A DNA stretch of 64,000 bases from Marinomonas spartinae (GCF_016461715.1 NZ_JAEMUI010000001.1:62001-126000), one strand, 5' to 3'. Positions 38,069-48,061 are shown, numbered from the stretch's first letter. A program made the numbers and translations. Notes: generated by a model not told the origin, from the letters alone.

Positions 38069-39160
38069 ATGAAACAGTTAGTGCTCGTCTTTTTGTTGAT
38101 TGCGTCTTTCGGGGTGCAAGCTGTACGCTTAAAAGACATTGCCAGTGTTCAAGGGGTTAGAGATAACCAATTGTTCGGTTATGGACTGGTGATTGGTTTG
38201 GATGGAACGGGCGATAGTACGCCTTTTACCAATCAGAGCTTTGCTAACATGCTGTCACGATTTGGAGTGACTTTGCCTGCAGGCGTGAGTGCAACCTCTA
38301 AAAACGTTGCAGCAGTGTCATTGACAGCCACCTTGCCAGCCTTTTCTAAACCAGGGCAAAAAATTGATGTGACGGTTTCTTCAATTGGTAATGCAAAAAG
38401 CCTACGCGGTGGTACGCTTTTACTGTCAACATTAAAAGGTGCGGATGGACAGGTTTATTCCATTGCGCAAGGTAACGTGATTATTGGCGGTTTTGGGAAT
38501 AATGGTTCTGATGGTTCACGAAACTCGTTAAGTGTGCCGACGGTTGGTCGAATTCCAGATGGTGCCAGTGTTGAACGAGTGGTTCCGACGAGTTTTGATT
38601 CAGGGGACTCGCTTACCTTTAATTTAAATCGTCCTGATTTTACCACGGCAAAAGATGTGGCAGATAAAATCAATGGTCTTTTAGGAAAAGGGGTTGCGGA
38701 AGCATTGGATGCGACTTCGATTCGCGTCAGAGCCCCACGTGATCCTGGTCAGCGGGTGACCTTTATTTCGATTCTAGAAAATCTCGATGTGAAGCAAGGT
38801 GAAGAGCGAGCTCGAGTTGTGATTAATTCTCGCACTGGCACCATTATTATTGGTCAACATGTGCAAGTGTCTCCAGCGGCGATTACCCATGGTAGTTTGA
38901 CAGTGACCATTCGCAATACGCCACAAGTGGTGGGGCAAAATGGCAAGGTGACCGGAGGGGGAACCATTATTTCACCTAGAAATGGTGATCCTCAAGTGGA
39001 TAGAAACAGTGGGCATATGTTCTCATTTGCGCCAGGAGCGTCATTGGATGACATTGTTCGGGCAGTGAATCAAGTTGGTGCGGCTCCAGGGGATTTAATT
39101 GCTATTTTAGAAGGTTTAAAACAAGCTGGAGCCATTAACGCTGACTTTGTCATTATCTAA
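38069..39160 (+). CDS. flgI: Flagellar P-ring protein FlgI
   Basis: 363 residues from the ATG at 38069, preceded by AGGTGG at good spacing. The signal peptide is cut near VQA. Conserved segments include [28 protein letters not shown] and the C-terminal [14 protein letters not shown]. Forms the periplasmic P-ring with help from FlgA. Confidence 0.97.
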   Translation: MKQLVLVFLLIASFGVQAVRLKDIASVQGVRDNQLFGYGLVIGLDGTGDSTPFTNQSFANMLSRFGVTLPAGVSATSKNVAAVSLTATLPAFSKPGQKIDVTVSSIGNAKSLRGGTLLLSTLKGADGQVYSIAQGNVIIGGFGNNGSDGSRNSLSVPTVGRIPDGASVERVVPTSFDSGDSLTFNLNRPDFTTAKDVADKINGLLGKGVAEALDATSIRVRAPRDPGQRVTFISILENLDVKQGEERARVVINSRTGTIIIGQHVQVSPAAITHGSLTVTIRNTPQVVGQNGKVTGGGTIISPRNGDPQVDRNSGHMFSFAPGASLDDIVRAVNQVGAAPGDLIAILEGLKQAGAINADFVII

Positions 39161-39175
39161 GTAAAAGAATTTGAG

Positions 39176-40219
39176 ATGCTTATGAACGCTTTACCGCCCA
39201 CTAATCCTGATGACTTCTTTGCCGATTTTTCAGCTTTGGAATCGTTAAAAACTAAAGCGAAAAAGGACCCAGAAGCGGCTCTTAAGGAAGTTTCACAAAA
39301 ATTTGAAGCTATTTTTATTGGCATGCTATTAAAAAATATGCGGGCTGGTAATGAAGCCTTGGGAGACGGTTTGTTTTCTAGTCAACAAACGAAGCAGTAT
39401 CAAGGCATGATGGACGACCAAATGGCGCAAGTATTGGCCAAAACGGGTGGTTTTGGGGTATCTGAGGCGCTGATTCGTCAGTATCAGGCGCAACACCCGA
39501 AGGCTCATAAAGCAGGTGCTTCTGATGACAATGATTTTATCAAGCGGGTTTCTAGTCAGGATTTGGTTCGAGTGAAAGCGTTGGCTCACCAAGCTTCTAC
39601 AGACTTTTTAAAAGCAGCACAAAAAGAAATGTCTGGCGCAACGGTTGAGGCATCCAGTTCGAGTACTTCGCCCAAAGAGCCTGTAGCCAGTCACCCTGAC
39701 TTAGTCCAGAGCAAAGAGGAAGCGGCTAAACCGACAGCGCAGTCTGTTGCGTTTGATTCCCCAGAGGCTTTTGTAAAAGCCATGTGGCCCCATGCGAAAG
39801 CGGTAGCGGAAAAGCTGGGTGTAAGTGCGAAGGCTATATTAGCACAGGCCGTGTTGGAAACTGGTTGGGGGAAACATCCCATTGCAAAAGACGATGGAAC
39901 CGCTAGTTATAATTTATTCGGCATTAAGGCGGATCATCGTTGGGATGGAGATCGAGCGGTGGTTAATACGCTGGAGTTTCGTCATGGTATTGCCAAGCGC
40001 GAAAAAGCAGCATTTCGAGCTTACGACTCTTTTTCGCAAAGTTTTAATGATTATGCCAATTTTTTAACTGCTGATGATCGTTATAAAGACGCTTTGAAGT
40101 CGGGCAATGACCCGTCTTTGTTTGCTGTCTCATTGCAAAAAGGCGGCTATGCAACGGATCCTGAGTACGCACAAAAAATTGATCGGATTCTATCGAGTAA
40201 GTGGTTTGAGGCTTTATAG
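39176..40219 (+). CDS. flgJ: Rod-cap and peptidoglycan hydrolase FlgJ
   Basis: 347 residues. The N-terminal rod-scaffold domain (about 35-105) with KFEAIFIGMLLKNMR is joined by a Ser/Ala/Glu-rich linker (about 145-195) to a C-terminal glucosaminidase domain (about 195-347). The likely catalytic glutamate is in LAQAVLETGWGK. It is thus the dual-function form typical of gammaproteobacteria. The start at 39176 or the ATG two codons later are both possible. Confidence 0.95.
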   Translation: MLMNALPPTNPDDFFADFSALESLKTKAKKDPEAALKEVSQKFEAIFIGMLLKNMRAGNEALGDGLFSSQQTKQYQGMMDDQMAQVLAKTGGFGVSEALIRQYQAQHPKAHKAGASDDNDFIKRVSSQDLVRVKALAHQASTDFLKAAQKEMSGATVEASSSSTSPKEPVASHPDLVQSKEEAAKPTAQSVAFDSPEAFVKAMWPHAKAVAEKLGVSAKAILAQAVLETGWGKHPIAKDDGTASYNLFGIKADHRWDGDRAVVNTLEFRHGIAKREKAAFRAYDSFSQSFNDYANFLTADDRYKDALKSGNDPSLFAVSLQKGGYATDPEYAQKIDRILSSKWFEAL

Positions 40220-40248
40220 ATCGGCATTTTGTTTTCTTTTTCATCCGG

Positions 40249-40275
40249 TAAAGTTCTTGCGTTAGCAGTCGATAA
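40249..40275 (+). promoter_or_regulatory. Sigma-28 (FliA) promoter of flgK
   Basis: TAAA (40249-40252), a 15-bp spacer and GTCGATAA (40268-40275) differ from the FliA consensus at one base. It is 50 bases before flgK and shows that the hook-filament junction genes form a late transcript apart from flgFGHIJ. Confidence 0.8.
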
Positions 40276-40325
40276 GTCGTTATAGCGTTGGTGTCATTTT
40301 AGAAATTATCCTTAGAGGTGTGGGC

Positions 40326-42302
40326 ATGGGCTCAAATTTATATGCGATTGGTTTATCTGGCCTGCAGAGCAGTCGGGCCCGTATTGATACGACCGGTCAA
40401 AACACATCGAATGTGGATACAGCGGGTTATAGTCGTCAGAAAACCTCTACGATTGCGGAAGCCAATGGTACCGTTAGGATTAAAGACACCGCGCGAATTG
40501 TTGATAAATTTGTCAATGAACAGGTGCGCAATGATGTCTCTGCGCATTCTTACTATGATACTTATCATTCTATTATGTCGACGTCAGACCAATTGTTGGG
40601 GGAAAAAAGTGTTTCTTTGAATGCGTATTTAAGTAAGACATTTAAAGCCATACAAGACGTGAATAATGACCCAACCTCTTCTTCTTTACGTGACATTGCC
40701 TTTTCCAACATTAAAGATTTGGTTCAGCATTATCATACCCTGTCTAATTTGGTGGGTGAACAAAAGAGCATTGCTGATAAGCGCTTATCAACTTCAGTTG
40801 CGGAGTTGAATAACATTACTGGGCAAATTGCACAGTTGAATGGCGATATTCTCAAGGAAGAAACCCGATCTACTTCGCCAGCCAATGAGCTGCGTGACAG
40901 ACAAGAAGAACTGGCTAAAAAACTATCTGGCTACCTGCATATCAAAGTGGATTACTCTAAAACGGGCGTCATGACAGTGGCTCTTGCCAATGGACAGCCT
41001 TTGGTGATGGATAAAACACCCACTAAGCTTAAAGTTGAAGAAGACCCTAAGAACCCACAAAACAAGAAACTCTACATTGATTTTGGTAAATACGAAGTGG
41101 GCGTCAATAACGAAAATTTAGGTGGTTCTATCGGTGCTTTGGTCGATTATAGTGCCGACTTCGCTGTGAAATCGGATCGCTTATTGGGTCAAAGTGCGAT
41201 TTCTATTGCCGACCGAATGAACCAGCAGAATAAGCTCGGTTTGGATGGTGATGGTAATTTTGGGCAGGATCTATTTCGTATTGGCCGCATTAGTTTTCAT
41301 GCTGGACAACATAATATCGGTAATGCATCGGATCTTGCGGTGCGAGTGACCCCTGGAAAATCCGCTGAAATAACCACCGACACCTATGAGTTATCGAAAA
41401 CCGATAACAATCGTTTTTTGATTAAGGCCTATGATGAGCATGGTCATCTTAGAAAACATGTCACGGAAATCAATACCAGTACGATGAAACCGGACGATAA
41501 AGGCTATTATCAGGTGCCTGGTCTCGGTTTCGATATTCGTTTGGGGGATATCAGTAAATATTCGATTAATGATGTATACAACTTTTCACCAACAGAAGGT
41601 GCTGCGACAGGCTTGTCTTTACAGGCTAATAGTGGAGAGGATTTGGCGCTTCGAGCTCCCATTGGTGTGCAAACGAATCCAAATAATATGTCAGATGCGA
41701 AACTCACGTTAACGTCTGTCACAAACACCCATCCTGATCGTTCTGCCTTCAAGAGTAGTAATGAGCTTTATCAAAATGCCCCACACAGTATCGTGTTTAC
41801 GGGAGATCATTCATTTGAAGTCCGTGATGGTCGTGGAAATGCTTTAGCGAAAGTAAATAACATGACGAATTTTAAAGACCTTCTCACTCAGGCTGGATTA
41901 GCAAAAGAGGCTGGTTTTGATTTGTCTTTGCAGGGAAGCCCTAAGGCAGGGGATGAATTTGATTTAGGCCCTCAATTTACGGGAGCTGCAGACGATTATA
42001 ACGGTTTAAAATTAGTGTCTTTGCAGGACAAGCCTCTCATCGGAGGAAAAACGTCTTTATCTGAATCTTTTGCTGATCTTGTTGCCTCTGTCGGGAGTAA
42101 AACCGCATCGCTGGAAACCAACAAAGAGTCGAGCGATGTCGTCATGAATCAAAGTATCGCGAGACGTGATTCCATATCTGGTGTTAGCTTGGATGAGGAA
42201 GCCGTTAACCTACTCAAGTACCAGCAGGCGTATTCTGCTTCCGCGCAAGTGATCACGGCGGCCCGAAGTACATTTGATACGTTATTAGCGGCAATGAGGT
42301 AA
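40326..42302 (+). CDS. flgK: Flagellar hook-filament junction protein FlgK (HAP1)
   Basis: 658 residues from the ATG at 40326 (GAGG seven bases upstream). N-terminal GLSGLQSSRARIDTTGQNTSNVDTAGYSRQ-type signature and C-terminal helix with EEAVNLLKYQQAYSASAQVI are family features. The central part is longer than in E. coli (547). Conserved FlgN-dependent export is expected. flgL follows 4 bases after the stop. Confidence 0.95.
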   Translation: MGSNLYAIGLSGLQSSRARIDTTGQNTSNVDTAGYSRQKTSTIAEANGTVRIKDTARIVDKFVNEQVRNDVSAHSYYDTYHSIMSTSDQLLGEKSVSLNAYLSKTFKAIQDVNNDPTSSSLRDIAFSNIKDLVQHYHTLSNLVGEQKSIADKRLSTSVAELNNITGQIAQLNGDILKEETRSTSPANELRDRQEELAKKLSGYLHIKVDYSKTGVMTVALANGQPLVMDKTPTKLKVEEDPKNPQNKKLYIDFGKYEVGVNNENLGGSIGALVDYSADFAVKSDRLLGQSAISIADRMNQQNKLGLDGDGNFGQDLFRIGRISFHAGQHNIGNASDLAVRVTPGKSAEITTDTYELSKTDNNRFLIKAYDEHGHLRKHVTEINTSTMKPDDKGYYQVPGLGFDIRLGDISKYSINDVYNFSPTEGAATGLSLQANSGEDLALRAPIGVQTNPNNMSDAKLTLTSVTNTHPDRSAFKSSNELYQNAPHSIVFTGDHSFEVRDGRGNALAKVNNMTNFKDLLTQAGLAKEAGFDLSLQGSPKAGDEFDLGPQFTGAADDYNGLKLVSLQDKPLIGGKTSLSESFADLVASVGSKTASLETNKESSDVVMNQSIARRDSISGVSLDEEAVNLLKYQQAYSASAQVITAARSTFDTLLAAMR

Positions 42303-42306
42303 GTTT

Positions 42307-43650
42307 ATGAGAGTCACTAATAATCAAATATACGGTCAGTCCAGTCGCGCTATGAGTCATGCAAATGATCGTGTGATGGATATTCAGAAGAAGATTACGG
42401 AGAATACCAGTATTGTTTCTCCCAGCGATAACCCAGTGGGTGCGCGGGAGGTGATGCAGTATGAGTCGAGTAATCAGTCTTTAAAGCAGTACGATAACAA
42501 CATGAAAATGGCGAAAGGGCATTTGGAATACGAAGAAGTGGCCTTGCAAAGTTATAATGGCCTATTGGATGAAGCCAGAACCATGTTGATTCAAGCGGAT
42601 AATACCGCAAATACGCATCAGGATATTGGTGCGATTGCCGATCAAGTTTCCTCCATGGTCGATTCCATGGAGGATTTAATGAATTCTCGCAGTGCCGATG
42701 GTAGCTATATTTTTTCGGGGACAAACACCCAAGCGCCTGCTTTTACCCATTTGCCAGATGGTACCTTTAAATGGTCTGGTAATGAGGGGCAAAATTTTGC
42801 GCAAATTTCAGAGAGCCGTAAGGTGGCGGTGAGCGATTCGGGTAAGCATATTTTTGAAGATGTATGGAAGCGTAATACGTTTTCCACAAAATTGAGTGTG
42901 GGTAACTCTGATGTGGTGTCAAAGGTCTCTAATCAGGATGACTTTGATGCTTTTTTAAAAAGGCATTTTAGTGTCACCAATCAAGCAAGTAACCATTTCG
43001 TGCTGACAACCACGCCTTTGTCTATGACCAAACCAGATGCGGCTGCAATACAGTCGTTAGTGAGTCAAAGAGCGCAAGATGCTGCCGCTAACAAGGCAGC
43101 TGGTGCAAAGAATGATAATAAAGACGATGAAAAAAGCTATATAGGTCCACCAGGACGTTATTTTTTTGCTGATTCATCTGGCAACATTATTGCCTCAGGA
43201 ACCTATGATCCGAACAAAAACCTCATTATTCAAGGGATGTCTTTTTCTTTAAAAGGGGATCCTGGTGCGATTGTTGACGTTGATCTTAATAAGCCAGAAC
43301 GTGACAATGTGGTCAATGTGTTGCGCAATACAATAAAGGTGATGAAAGATCCTAATGCCTCGAGTGAAGAGCGCGATATCGCTTTGAAAAATGGCCAAGT
43401 CAGTATTGTTAATACGCAGACATCGGTAGGTCGCGTGCGTTCAATGGTGGGGGCTAGGCTCAATAGTATGACAGAACGAGGTGATTTTTCCACAGCGAAC
43501 CAGATGGCCAATACCATGGCCCAGGAGCGGGTGGCAGGACTGGATATGGGCAAAGCGGCAACCGAATTGTCCATGTCCGAAACGGCCTTGAATGCCTCAC
43601 AGAAATTATTCACTAGGATAGATAATCTATCTTTATTCAATAAGATTTGA
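42307..43650 (+). CDS. flgL: Flagellar hook-filament junction protein FlgL (HAP3)
   Basis: 447 residues, longer than E. coli FlgL (317) through its central region, which includes a charged Ala/Lys/Asn/Asp stretch near 260-280. The N-terminal flagellin-like domain has VSPSDNPVGAREVMQYES, and the end AATELSMSETALNASQKLF is typical. Co-transcribed with flgK and probably with the HD-GYP-type gene 26 bases downstream. Confidence 0.94.
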   Translation: MRVTNNQIYGQSSRAMSHANDRVMDIQKKITENTSIVSPSDNPVGAREVMQYESSNQSLKQYDNNMKMAKGHLEYEEVALQSYNGLLDEARTMLIQADNTANTHQDIGAIADQVSSMVDSMEDLMNSRSADGSYIFSGTNTQAPAFTHLPDGTFKWSGNEGQNFAQISESRKVAVSDSGKHIFEDVWKRNTFSTKLSVGNSDVVSKVSNQDDFDAFLKRHFSVTNQASNHFVLTTTPLSMTKPDAAAIQSLVSQRAQDAAANKAAGAKNDNKDDEKSYIGPPGRYFFADSSGNIIASGTYDPNKNLIIQGMSFSLKGDPGAIVDVDLNKPERDNVVNVLRNTIKVMKDPNASSEERDIALKNGQVSIVNTQTSVGRVRSMVGARLNSMTERGDFSTANQMANTMAQERVAGLDMGKAATELSMSETALNASQKLFTRIDNLSLFNKI

Positions 43651-43675
43651 TTTATAGCTTGGAAGGTAGCGAGAG

Positions 43676-45217
43676 ATGTCAGCGTTTCAAGTCGAGTCAT
43701 GCTTTGGTATTGATTTGAATTCGGGGTTCTTTAATCTTGATGAAATTATCAGCCAATTTGGCATTAAGAATGATGTCCTTAATCATAAGCATATCCGTAG
43801 CCTAGTTCGAACGCGAGGGAAAAAAAGTCGTATTGTTAGTGTGGCCATGCGTCAAGTGACTTTTGATCTAGTGAAGCCTGCGTTAGAGACCAACTTTCTC
43901 CCCTATGACCCTTCTTTTACCTTTGAAAAGCTACTGAACACAAAACGAGAGCGCCTATATGACGCACAAGAGCGATTTCTGTTGCTGTGCTACTCCATGA
44001 CTCAAGGAAAAACGGTTAAAAGTTTAAAAAAGCTAAATGCCTCATTAACCACCAAAGATTGGCGTGATAAAGCGAATAAAGGTCAAAGTCTGTTTAAATA
44101 CTTTCGTCAAGAGCTTGATGATAATACTCGAGAGTATATTCTCGCGTATAAGGCGCAAAAAAGAGACAAGGAAAAACAAGTTGAAAAAGAGGCGGACGAG
44201 TCTCAGGGTAATGCATCGATTTCTTTGCCTTTACGACGTCAGGCTAAGACTGGTTTCGTGGAGAAAAAACTGGCACCGACTTCATTTAATGATGAGGTTA
44301 TTAAGGCACTAAAACTGTTCGAAGATGGTTACCTTTTACTCAGGGAGCAGACCGATATCGTTAAAACGGGCTCCCCATTAGACATGGATAAACTAAGGGC
44401 GTTTTGTCAGCGCTTGATGCAATCTCATACACGTAATTCCTTTGCTCTGCTTGCTATTCGTCATATAAAAGATGCTTCTACGTATCTGGAGCAGCATGCA
44501 ATGGGGGCGGCAGTATTGGGTATTCATTTTGCCAAAGCCTTGGCATTGTCTGAGCCCTACATCGAAGCCATTGCTTTGGGTGGCCTGCTTTTTGATTTTG
44601 GGCGTTTTCGTTTGCCTATGGCCATTAGTCATAAAGCAGGGAAAATGACGGAAGCCGAATTTGATTTGTTTCGAAAGCACATTACATTTGGCGAGCAAAT
44701 GTTTAAGCAGAGTGACGGTATCCCCAAAGTGGCATATCAAATGTTGATCGATCACCACGAAAGAGTAGATGGTGCAGGGTATCCCCATGGTAAGCAGGAT
44801 CAAGAAATCTCTGTGTATGGGAAAATAGCTGGTATTATCGATGCATATGATGCCTTAACCTCAGAGCAAGTTCACAAACAGTCCATGGGGCCACTAAGAG
44901 CGCGTCGGCAATTAGTAAAAGAGGCTGGATTGGCATTTGATAAATCTCTCTTAGGGGTTTTTCTGAAAAGCATTGGAAGAATTCCGGTGGGGTCTTGCAT
45001 CGTGCTGTCGAATGGTCGTGTCGGGTTTGTGTTGACCTTAAGTGCTTCTTTGGAGCCCGCTTTAGTTCGTCAAGTATATAGCCTGACTCATAAGAGCTTT
45101 ATTACAGTATCGGATATTGATCTGAGTAAGCCAGGCTACTCTCAGGAGAGTACTAAAATTGTCAAAGACATTGCCCCTCAGTCTTTGGGAATCCAGTTTA
45201 TTAATTACCTTTCTTAA
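43676..45217 (+). CDS. Degenerate HD-GYP domain protein in the flagellar cluster
   Basis: 513 residues, no signal peptide or membrane helix. The C-terminal half (about 265-440) is an HD-GYP domain: H274, H335, HHERVDGAGYP with H360, H361 and GYP at 368-370, and D389 in IIDAYDALTS. The HD pair itself reads FD (306-307) and the following conserved Lys is R310, so one metal ligand is lost. Active c-di-GMP phosphodiesterases keep it; reduced or absent catalysis is inferred. Residues 1-200 match no family I know and contain a Lys/Glu-rich stretch near 160-175. It lies 26 bases after flgL and is probably transcribed with flgKL. Confidence 0.8.
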   Translation: MSAFQVESCFGIDLNSGFFNLDEIISQFGIKNDVLNHKHIRSLVRTRGKKSRIVSVAMRQVTFDLVKPALETNFLPYDPSFTFEKLLNTKRERLYDAQERFLLLCYSMTQGKTVKSLKKLNASLTTKDWRDKANKGQSLFKYFRQELDDNTREYILAYKAQKRDKEKQVEKEADESQGNASISLPLRRQAKTGFVEKKLAPTSFNDEVIKALKLFEDGYLLLREQTDIVKTGSPLDMDKLRAFCQRLMQSHTRNSFALLAIRHIKDASTYLEQHAMGAAVLGIHFAKALALSEPYIEAIALGGLLFDFGRFRLPMAISHKAGKMTEAEFDLFRKHITFGEQMFKQSDGIPKVAYQMLIDHHERVDGAGYPHGKQDQEISVYGKIAGIIDAYDALTSEQVHKQSMGPLRARRQLVKEAGLAFDKSLLGVFLKSIGRIPVGSCIVLSNGRVGFVLTLSASLEPALVRQVYSLTHKSFITVSDIDLSKPGYSQESTKIVKDIAPQSLGIQFINYLS

Positions 45218-45247
45218 CACATCCTCCTCTAGCAAGAGCCCTTAATG

Positions 45248-45272
45248 TGTCGTATCACGACAGTCTGTTTTT
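45248..45272 (+). terminator. Probable terminator after the HD-GYP-type gene
   Basis: A 6-bp stem (45248-45253 with 45257-45262) around a 3-nt loop, with five T starting a few bases later. Moderate match. The rest of the 367-base gap before the first flagellin gene is AT-rich and holds its sigma-28 promoter. Confidence 0.45.
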
Positions 45273-45437
45273 GTCATGAGTATTTTTGCTAATGACGGAT
45301 TATTTGTAGTAGATTACAAATAAGACTAGAGTGCTTACTTTTTGTACACGGTTGTGCGCATTCTACTGACTTCCTTGTCTTTACTGCCTTTAGTGTAAAG
45401 GGCTTGGAGAAAAAATAGAAAAAATAGAAAAAAAGGT

Positions 45438-45464
45438 TAAAGATTGAAAATAGAGTGTCGATAA
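45438..45464 (+). promoter_or_regulatory. Sigma-28 (FliA) promoter of the first flagellin gene
   Basis: TAAA (45438-45441), 15 bp, then GTCGATAA (45457-45464). It differs from the FliA consensus at one base. The distance to the ATG at 45585 leaves a leader of about 110 bases. Confidence 0.85.
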
Positions 45465-45584
45465 AGGGTATATGGAGTTTGATAACACAATTCAAACGAG
45501 CATTTGGTAGATCGCTGTATATGTGGATGCCAAGTTGATTTTACAGCGTTATCTCTCTTTTTTTATTATTTAGGAGAAAGCAAA

Positions 45585-46475
45585 ATGGCTTTATATGTAA
45601 ACACAAATACTTCTTCTTTAAATGCTCAGAACCAGCTAATGAAATCGGGTAAAGCATTGGATACTGCTTACCAGCGTCTATCTTCTGGTTACCGTATTAA
45701 CAGTGCTGCCGATGATGCTGCGGGCTTGCAGATCAGTGACCGTTTGACGTCTCAGGTGAATGGCCTGAACCAGTCAGTACGAAATGCGAATGATGGTATT
45801 TCTGTTGCTCAAACGGCTGAAGGTGCGTTGAACGAAACAACCAACATGCTACAGCGTATGCGTACTCTATCCATTCAATCTGCTAACGGTTCAAACACTG
45901 ATGAAGACCGTATCGCAATGCAGCAAGAAATGGGGCAGCTTTCTAAAGAGATTAACCGTGTTGCTAGTACGACGACCTTTGGTGGACGTAACCTGCTTAA
46001 TGGTACTTACGCTGGTGTCTTTCAGGTTGGTGCAGACTCTAATCAAACCATTAGTTTTACATTGGAATCTGGTGGTAATGCGAATTCCATTGATTATTCA
46101 GGAAATGGTGGTTTTACCATGTCTGGGTTATCTAGTGGTGCAGCAACACCTCAAGTCTCTAAAGATACCGCATCAATTACCACTATGGGTAATGCTCAAA
46201 GTATGATCAAGGTTATTGATACTATGATTGCGGCAGTAGACTCTAAACGTGCTGAGTTAGGTGCGGTACAAAACCGATTCTCTTCTACTGTGAATAACTT
46301 GAGCAACATTACTGAAAACGTATCAGCTGCACGTGCACGTATTAAAGATACTGACTTCGCAAAAGAAACGGCTGCTTTGACCAGTGCTCAAATTCTTCAG
46401 CAAGCTAGTAGCAGTATTCTTTCTCAGGCTAATCAACGTCCTCAAGCGGCTTTGTCCCTATTGGGTGGTCGTTAA
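45585..46475 (+). CDS. fliC: Flagellin, copy 1
   Basis: 296 residues from the ATG at 45585, with AGGAGA upstream; an in-frame extension of 27 codons lies in the leader and is not supported. Conserved D0/D1 ends: VNTNTSSLNAQNQLMKSG and the C-terminal [20 protein letters not shown]. The central variable part (about 165-205) is short and rich in Ser, Thr, Gly and Asn, so this is a small flagellin with little D2/D3; surface Ser/Thr there are likely glycosylation targets given the pse genes nearby. Confidence 0.96.
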   Translation: MALYVNTNTSSLNAQNQLMKSGKALDTAYQRLSSGYRINSAADDAAGLQISDRLTSQVNGLNQSVRNANDGISVAQTAEGALNETTNMLQRMRTLSIQSANGSNTDEDRIAMQQEMGQLSKEINRVASTTTFGGRNLLNGTYAGVFQVGADSNQTISFTLESGGNANSIDYSGNGGFTMSGLSSGAATPQVSKDTASITTMGNAQSMIKVIDTMIAAVDSKRAELGAVQNRFSSTVNNLSNITENVSAARARIKDTDFAKETAALTSAQILQQASSSILSQANQRPQAALSLLGGR

Positions 46476-46580
46476 TTAGCATTAAATAGAGAGTAAAGAG
46501 TAGTACTTATGTGCTGCTTTTTCTCCTATTAAATTTATTTATTTCAAGCGGCTCCTATTTTCTTGGGGAAAGCGGCTTTT

Positions 46581-46612
46581 AGCCAGATGAAAGTGCTTCA
46601 TCTGGCTTTTTT
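46581..46612 (+). terminator. Terminator of the first flagellin gene
   Basis: A perfect 11-bp stem (46581-46591 with 46597-46607), a 5-nt loop and six T, about 105 bases after the stop codon. Confidence 0.9.
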
Positions 46613-47097
46613 GTGCCTAAAATTTGTGTTTTCAGGAGGTTTGTATTTGATAACGAGTGATTGAGTGGGGCTAATTAAGATGCTTTCAGCGTTTTTGTGT
46701 CTGGCGTGTTCGGCGGATATTTTTCTGTCGGCTTGACGGTGTCCAGTCTTTATAACATCTGTTTGCTGTCAGCCAGATGAGTTTTACGCTCGTCTTTACT
46801 TTGTCGTGCCTGTTATTTCGATTTATAGAGATGTGTCTGCCTATCGATGTTGGACGTATCGGCAACATGCGATTATTGCTCCTTTTCGTTTAAGAAGGGG
46901 GAGTTGAAGACGGACTTTCCGTTGAGCTTTTTTGTAATGCTAACGATCTTGTCATTGCTTCAAATTTACATTATTTAGACGGTTTTATTAATAAGGGAGT
47001 AAATACAAAGTTTATCTATATCAATCAGTTGGGAATATTTTTGCCTATTAGGGTGAAGGATTTTGCCTATATGAGGTAAATAAATGCCATGAAACAG
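46613..47097. other. Long gap between the two flagellin genes
   Basis: About 485 bases between the copy 1 terminator and the copy 2 promoter without a supported gene. A decamer AGCCAGATGA from the terminator stem occurs again near 46773. No flagellin remnant was recognised. It could hold a small RNA or leftover from a rearrangement, but nothing specific is supported. Confidence 0.4.
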
Positions 47098-47124
47098 TAA
47101 AGTTATTGATGTTCTCGTCGATAT
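47098..47124 (+). promoter_or_regulatory. Sigma-28 (FliA) promoter of the second flagellin gene
   Basis: TAAA (47098-47101), 15 bp, then GTCGATAT (47117-47124), two changes from consensus. It is 56 bases before the ATG. The second flagellin therefore has its own late promoter. Confidence 0.8.
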
Positions 47125-47179
47125 TAAGGACGAGTACTGCTTTTTTGCAGGAATTGTCGAAAACTTTAGGAGGCTATTT

Positions 47180-48061
47180 ATGGCTCTTTATGTAAACACG
47201 AATATTTCATCTCTGAATGCTCAACGTCAGTTGATGAAATCAGGCAGCACGCTAGATGTTGCTTTCCAGCGTTTGTCTTCGGGGAAGCGTATTAATTCGG
47301 CAGCAGATGATGCCGCAGGTTTACAAGTTTCTAACCGTTTAAGCGCTCAAGTTAATGGTTTGAACCAGTCTGTGCGAAACGCGAATGATGGTATTTCTGT
47401 CGCGCAAACGGCAGAAGGGGCATTGGATGAAACGACTAATATGCTCCAGCGTATACGTACTTTGTCATTGCAAGCCTCTAACGGTTCAAATACCGATGAA
47501 GATAGGAAAGCCATTCAACAAGAGGTGGGACAGCTATCAAAGGAGATTAACCGGGTCGCATCAGACACTACATTCGGTGGAAGAAACTTATTAGATGGCA
47601 CTTACGATGGTGTCTTTCAGGTAGGTGCTGATTCCAATCAAACGATCAGTTTTAATATGAAGAATGCAGGTGCCGCTGGGTCTATTGACTTTGCTGGAAA
47701 TGGTGGCTTTACTATGTCTGGTCTGTCAAGTCAGGCATCTTCTCAGGTTAGTATCTCTACGGCATCGGTAACGTCCATGACGAATGCGCAAAGCATGGTC
47801 TCAGTGGTTGATTCGATGATTTCGGCGGTGGATTCTAAGCGTGCGGAATTGGGTGCAATACAGAACCGTTTCTCGTCAACGGTTAATAACCTAAGCAACA
47901 TCACAGAGAATGTGACTGCTGCGCGTGCCCGTATAGAAGATACGGATTTTGCTAAGGAAACCGCAGCGTTAACAAGTGCACAGATTTTGCAACAGGCTAG
48001 TTCGTCTATCTTATCTCAAGCAAATCAGCGCCCGCAAACAGCGTTGTCTCTATTGAGATAA
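47180..48061 (+). CDS. fliC: Flagellin, copy 2
   Basis: 293 residues, very like copy 1 in both ends and slightly different in the variable centre (about 165-200) and at the C-terminus (ends SLLR rather than SLLGGR). An AGGAGG site lies just upstream. The two genes are tandem paralogs that each have a sigma-28 promoter, so both can build the filament; which one dominates cannot be read from sequence. Confidence 0.96.
   Translation: MALYVNTNISSLNAQRQLMKSGSTLDVAFQRLSSGKRINSAADDAAGLQVSNRLSAQVNGLNQSVRNANDGISVAQTAEGALDETTNMLQRIRTLSLQASNGSNTDEDRKAIQQEVGQLSKEINRVASDTTFGGRNLLDGTYDGVFQVGADSNQTISFNMKNAGAAGSIDFAGNGGFTMSGLSSQASSQVSISTASVTSMTNAQSMVSVVDSMISAVDSKRAELGAIQNRFSSTVNNLSNITENVTAARARIEDTDFAKETAALTSAQILQQASSSILSQANQRPQTALSLLR

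Noticed and set aside
44064..44312. Basic 82-codon frame overlapping the HD-GYP-type gene
   Set aside because: It is a shifted frame of the Lys/Glu-rich linker without a start site of its own.
46686..46868. A 60-codon minus-strand open frame between the flagellin genes
   Set aside because: No ribosome site, biased basic composition, no family likeness; judged to be chance.
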